NCBI RefSeq assembly: GCF_018687695.1
Contig: NZ_CP061303.1
Coordinates: 1,691,847-1,755,846 of the forward strand
DNA length: 64,000 nt
Origin: Polynucleobacter sp. MG-6-Vaara-E2
GTDB taxonomy: Bacteria > Pseudomonadota > Gammaproteobacteria > Burkholderiales > Burkholderiaceae
Direction: 5' to 3'
Within the stretch, counting starts at the first letter, position 1, and each line of letters starts with the position of its first letter. Of the stretch, positions 60,484 to 64,000 are shown in pieces. The notes under the pieces are model-generated. The model was not told the origin of the DNA and did not search any database. It saw nothing but the letters and a program-made list of their open reading frames with translations. Position numbers and translations under genes: made by a program.

Positions 60484-61920
60484 TTATTTCACATGAATAA
60501 TCTTGAGGGTATTGGTGCCACCAGGCTCACCCATAGGCTCACCAGAAGTCAACACGACGGTATCGCCCTTTTTAACTGCGCCCAATTTCTTTAGACATGC
60601 CTCTACCTCTTGTAGAGCAGTGTCACGATCCTTGGTGTAATCCAAACCAATAGGTGTGACATTACGGTAAGTACTTAATGCGCGCTGTGTAGCAATCTTT
60701 GAAGTTAAGGCAAAGATCGGCACATGAATGTTATGACGGCTCATCCAGATTGCAGTCGAACCTGAATCTGTCAATGCTGCAATCGCATCTGCATTTAAGT
60801 GATGAGCGGTAAATAAAGCGCCCAACGCTATGGTTTGATCAATGCGAGTAAAGGTTTGATCTAAGAAGTCTGTATCTAACTTCACGCGATCTGATTTCTC
60901 CGCTTCAACGCAAATCTCAGCCATTGCTTTAATGGTTTGCACTGGATACATTCCAGCTGCAGACTCAGCAGAAAGCATCACAGCATCGGTGCCATCTAAA
61001 ACTGCATTAGCCACGTCACTAACTTCGGCACGGGTTGGAACTGGAGCGCTAATCATTGACTCCATCATTTGTGTTGCCGTGATTGTGAATTTATCCGCCT
61101 CACGCGCCCATGTAATCATCCGTTTTTGTAACGCAGGCACCGCAGCATTACCAACTTCAATGGCAAGATCACCACGGGCGACCATAATGCCGTCACTCTC
61201 AGCAATAATACTTTTGAGAGCCTCTGGCTCAATAGCCTCAGCGCGCTCTACCTTAGCAATCGTTCTAACCCTGCCTACACCATACTTGGCGCTAGCGGCA
61301 TCCGCTAGCTTGCGCGCATAAGCCATATCTGCGCCATCTTTTGGAAAACTGATTGCCAGGAAATCAACCCCCATGGCGATTGCCGCATCTAAGTCTGTGA
61401 TATCTTTTTCAGTCAATGCAGGTGCAGTCAAACCCCCGCCTGCACGATTAATACCTTTGTTATTGGAGAGTGGCCCGCCTTGCTCAACAAGAGTAAAAAT
61501 TTCTCCGCCTTTAACGCTTTCAACACGGAGTACTACTAAGCCATCATTCAACAGAAGGCGATCGCCTGGCTTTACATCATTAGGAAGTTCTTTGTAATCA
61601 AGCCCTACACGATCTTGATTACCCATTTCACACGCTACATCCAGAATAAATTTTTCACCTTCTTTTAGAAGGATCTTGCTATCAGCAAACTTTCCGACCC
61701 GTATCTTTGGGCCCTGAAGATCGGCCATGATGCCAACTTCCTTGCCAGCTTCAGCAGAAATGCTTCGCACCAAATCATGACGCGCTTTGTGATCTGCAAC
61801 TGTGCCGTGTGAAAAGTTCATCCGCACGACATCAACTCCAGCACGAATCATGTCGCGTAAGACTTCAGGCTTTTCGGATGCTGGCCCTAATGTTGCAATG
61901 ATTTTGGTTGCTCTAAGCAT
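60484..61920 (-). CDS. pyk: Pyruvate kinase
   Basis: Converts phosphoenolpyruvate and ADP to pyruvate and ATP. The 478-residue protein has KIIATLGPAS at the start, VVRMNFSHGT, IMADLQGPKIRVG, RTIAKVERAEAIE (catalytic Lys) and DGIMVARGDLAIEVG; the C-terminal effector domain ends near TLKIIHVK. Its ATG lies 2 bases after the pgk stop, so the genes are coupled. Allosteric effector class is not predictable. Confidence 0.96.
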   Translation of the reverse strand: MLRATKIIATLGPASEKPEVLRDMIRAGVDVVRMNFSHGTVADHKARHDLVRSISAEAGKEVGIMADLQGPKIRVGKFADSKILLKEGEKFILDVACEMGNQDRVGLDYKELPNDVKPGDRLLLNDGLVVLRVESVKGGEIFTLVEQGGPLSNNKGINRAGGGLTAPALTEKDITDLDAAIAMGVDFLAISFPKDGADMAYARKLADAASAKYGVGRVRTIAKVERAEAIEPEALKSIIAESDGIMVARGDLAIEVGNAAVPALQKRMITWAREADKFTITATQMMESMISAPVPTRAEVSDVANAVLDGTDAVMLSAESAAGMYPVQTIKAMAEICVEAEKSDRVKLDTDFLDQTFTRIDQTIALGALFTAHHLNADAIAALTDSGSTAIWMSRHNIHVPIFALTSKIATQRALSTYRNVTPIGLDYTKDRDTALQEVEACLKKLGAVKKGDTVVLTSGEPMGEPGGTNTLKIIHVK

Positions 61921-61922
61921 GT

Positions 61923-63134
61923 TTAGTCTTTCGCCCTTTCGGCAAGTACTGCAAAGGCCGGCAACGTTTTACCTTCAAGGAACTCCAAGAAAGCGCCACC
62001 GCCAGTTGAGATGTAATCCACTTGATTTTCAATGCCGTACTTAGCAATAGCTGCCAAAGTATCGCCACCCCCTGCAATTGAGAAGGCTGGTGAGTGTGCA
62101 ATCGCTGCCGCAAGCATCTTGGTGCCACCGCCAAACTGATCGATTTCAAAAACGCCAAGGGGGCCGTTCCAAACAATCGTACCTGCATGCGCCAACATGA
62201 TTGATAAACGCGCCGCTGTCTTGGGGCCAATATCCAAAATCATGTCGTCTTCGGCAACTTGATCAGCAGGCACGCGGTTTGCACGAGCTAGTGGTGAGAG
62301 TTCATTCGCAACCACAACATCCTCTGGAATAGGTACATGTGCCCCACGCTTTTCCATCAGATGCATAATCTCTCGCGCTTCCTGCACCAAGTCAGGCTCA
62401 GCAAGAGATTTGCCGATTGGCAAACCTTTGGCCAACATAAAGGTATTGGCAATACCACCACCAACAATTAGCTCATCTACTTTTTCAGAGAGGGCTTTCA
62501 GAATAGTTAACTTCGAGGAAACCTTGGAGCCAGCAACAATCGCTACTAGCGGGCGTTTTGGACTTGCCAATGCGCGACTTAAGGCATCTAATTCGGCAGC
62601 CATTAAAGGACCGGCACAAGCAATTGGCGCAAACTTCGCAACGCCATTAGTGGTCGCCTCAGCACGATGCGCCGTGCCAAATGCATCGTTGACGTAAACA
62701 TCGCAAAGAGCTGCAATCTTTTTTGCTAGCTCATCATTGTTCTTTTTCTCGCCAATATTTAAACGGCAATTTTCCAAAAGAACTACTTCGCCTGGATTGA
62801 CTTCAAAACCACCATCTACCCAATCACTAATAAGAGGGACCTTACGATTAAGAAAAGTAGCAATCCGATCCGCTACAGGCGCCAAGCTATCCTCGGGTTT
62901 AAATTCACCCTCGGTTGGGCGCCCCAAGTGAGAGGTCACCATTACTGCTGCGCCAGCATCTAAGCACATTTGCACTGCAGGCATGGATGCGCGGATTCGG
63001 GTGTCTTCCGTAATGTTGCCAGCTTCGTCTTGAGGGACATTGAGGTCAGCACGGATAAAAACCCGTTTTCCCTTTAATTGGCCCAATTGGGCTAATTCGC
63101 TTAAACGCTTAACTTTAAATAAGGATTCCGGCAT
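61923..63134 (-). CDS. pgk: Phosphoglycerate kinase
   Basis: Transfers phosphate from 1,3-bisphosphoglycerate to ADP. The 403-residue protein has RVFIRADLNVPQDEAG, VMVTSHLGRPTEG, DAFGTAHRAEA, IVAGSKVSSKLTIL, WNGPLGVFE and AGGGDTLAA, all core motifs. The frame is open to 63197, but the ATG at 63134 (MPESLFKVKRL) gives the normal start. It leads the pgk-pyk-fba-purC-purE-purK-tsaC run. It is divergent from ilvE over about 210 bases. Confidence 0.95.
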   Translation of the reverse strand: MPESLFKVKRLSELAQLGQLKGKRVFIRADLNVPQDEAGNITEDTRIRASMPAVQMCLDAGAAVMVTSHLGRPTEGEFKPEDSLAPVADRIATFLNRKVPLISDWVDGGFEVNPGEVVLLENCRLNIGEKKNNDELAKKIAALCDVYVNDAFGTAHRAEATTNGVAKFAPIACAGPLMAAELDALSRALASPKRPLVAIVAGSKVSSKLTILKALSEKVDELIVGGGIANTFMLAKGLPIGKSLAEPDLVQEAREIMHLMEKRGAHVPIPEDVVVANELSPLARANRVPADQVAEDDMILDIGPKTAARLSIMLAHAGTIVWNGPLGVFEIDQFGGGTKMLAAAIAHSPAFSIAGGGDTLAAIAKYGIENQVDYISTGGGAFLEFLEGKTLPAFAVLAERAKD

Positions 63135-63344
63135 GAGAGTAGCTAAATTAGGTGGTTTATAGGGAATACTCCATTCTAAATCGTCTAGCCCCATCACCCC
63201 GAAGGACTGGACTATCGGACTGCTCAGCCTGCTCTACAATAGAGGTTTGGACGCATTGCATGTCAAAAGGCCCAAAACCGATTGAATCTGCGCCCTCATT
63301 AATCCGCTATTAAACATAGCCTATAGACACAAAAGGTAGAGAAA

Positions 63345-64000
63345 ATGTCGATGTCCGACCGCGATGGCTTTATTTGGTCCGATGGGAAGCTGATTCCTTG
63401 GCGTGAGGCCAATGTTCACGTACTAACCCATAGCCTGCACTACGGTATGGGTGTATTTGAAGGTATCCGCGCTTATAAAACCCCCCAGGGTACCGCCATT
63501 TTCCGCCTGCCAGAGCACGTCAAACGCCTCTTTAATGGCACCAAGATCTTTCAGATGAACATGCCTTACAGCTCAGATGAGATTACTAAAGGCATTATTG
63601 ATGTGGTCAATAGCAATAAGCTAGAGTCTTGCTACATCCGCCCCATCATCTTTATTGGCTCCCAAAAGCTTGGCATCTCCCCTAAAGGCAACAGCATCCA
63701 CACTGCCATCGCAGCATGGGAGTGGGGCGCCTATTTAGGAGAAGACGGTCTCAATAAAGGGATTCGCGTTAAGACCTCATCGTTTACTCGCCACTTTGTA
63801 AACTCCTCATTAGTTCGCGCCAAAGCCTCAGGCTATTACATCAACTCTATTTTGGCTAACCAAGAAGTCACTGCTAATGGGTACGACGAAGCGTTGTTAC
63901 TCGATACCGAAGGTTATGTTTCTGAAGGCTCTGGAGAGAATCTTTTTATGGTTCGCAATGGGGTTGTTTACACACCAGACTTGGCTTCTTGCTTAGACGG
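63345..64000 (+). CDS. ilvE: Branched-chain amino acid aminotransferase (N-terminal part)
   Basis: Class IV PLP aminotransferase for Leu, Ile and Val, cut by the window edge after about 218 residues. It shows DGFIWSDGKLIPWREANVHV, SLHYGMGVFEGIRAY, and the PLP lysine at 160 (SSLVRAKASGYYINSI); GYVSEGSGENLF follows. An AGG-containing Shine-Dalgarno (AGGTAGAG) precedes the ATG. The promoter lies in the 210-base gap shared with pgk; TACAAT at 63235-63240 is a possible -10 but no good -35 was found. Confidence 0.94.
   Translation, partial: MSMSDRDGFIWSDGKLIPWREANVHVLTHSLHYGMGVFEGIRAYKTPQGTAIFRLPEHVKRLFNGTKIFQMNMPYSSDEITKGIIDVVNSNKLESCYIRPIIFIGSQKLGISPKGNSIHTAIAAWEWGAYLGEDGLNKGIRVKTSSFTRHFVNSSLVRAKASGYYINSILANQEVTANGYDEALLLDTEGYVSEGSGENLFMVRNGVVYTPDLASCLD

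Noticed and set aside
63231..63344. TACAAT and TATAGA boxes as ilvE promoters
   Set aside because: Neither has an acceptable -35 at 16-18 bases; mentioned only in the gene entry.
1..64000. Mobile elements, prophage, CRISPR arrays, tRNA or rRNA genes
   Set aside because: No transposase or integrase frames, no regularly spaced repeats and no RNA gene signatures were seen; intergenic gaps are almost all under 220 bases, the largest (49923-50230) being filled by regulatory elements.

Overview
This 64 kb window is a dense, chromosomal, housekeeping region of a moderately low-GC betaproteobacterium. A Polynucleobacter-like member of the Burkholderiales is the best guess. This rests on the family make-up: a periplasmic Bug receptor, a split pntAA/pntAB/pntB transhydrogenase, a TIGR02099/YhdP-type AsmA-like giant protein, HrcA with a CIRCE element alongside sigma-32 type promoters, and a compact genome with many ATGA/TAATG overlaps. 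It also rests on gene order (hrcA-hemH-grpE-dnaK-dnaJ, queA-tgt-yajC-secD-secF, pgk-pyk-fba-purC-purE-purK-tsaC). No database was searched. I see no rRNA, tRNA, insertion sequence, prophage or CRISPR array.

Layout. 1-3.7 kb (+): end of hda, a HAD phosphatase, pcnB, folK, panB. 3.7-9.9 kb (-): the chaperone block dnaJ, dnaK, grpE, with hemH and hrcA upstream. 9.9-12.5 kb (+): nadK, recN. 12.5-15.3 kb (-): glnE. 15.4-23.0 kb (+): a YhdP-like envelope protein, a nitrilase-family amidase, tldD and a DAHP synthase. 23.1-23.6 kb (-): a PduO-type cobalamin adenosyltransferase. 23.7-29.2 kb (+): glcD-glcE-glcF (glycolate oxidation), a YggS-type PLP protein and proC, nearly all translationally coupled. 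29.2-32.1 kb (-): ubiA, recG. 32.2-37.7 kb (+): queA-tgt (queuosine) and yajC-secD-secF (Sec export). 37.7-40.4 kb (-): waaA and purB. 40.5-41.1 kb (+): a GST. 41.2-42.3 kb (-): mnmA. 42.4-45.3 kb (+): pntAA-pntAB-pntB. 45.4-47.7 kb: a lone Bug receptor convergent with an OxlT-like MFS transporter. 47.9-50.1 kb (-): groES-groEL. 50.2-54.1 kb (+): a three-gene signalling cassette. 54.2-55.7 kb (+): dacB. 55.6-63.1 kb (-): tsaC, purK, purE, purC, fba, pyk, pgk. 63.3-64 kb (+): the start of ilvE.

The heat-shock genes show a legible regulatory design. grpE and dnaK each have a CTTGAA-N14-CCCCA(T/C)nT sigma-32-type promoter. groES has a promoter readable as sigma-70 (TTGAAA-N18-TATAAT) or sigma-32. 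Its -10 runs into a near-perfect CIRCE operator, the target of HrcA, which is encoded about 40 kb away in the same window.

The most unusual part is 50.1-54.1 kb. It encodes a degenerate EAL-fold protein with none of the expected catalytic residues, a BvgA/EvgA-like NarL-family response regulator, and a trimmed BvgS-like hybrid kinase (one periplasmic Venus-flytrap domain, no PAS, then HisKA-HATPase-REC-Hpt). The leader holds an inverted heptad repeat resembling BvgA half-sites and an inverted repeat that would hide the first gene's ribosome binding site. This looks like a minimal Bvg/Evg-type phosphorelay with a catalytically dead EAL partner, and it is the best candidate here for an undescribed system.
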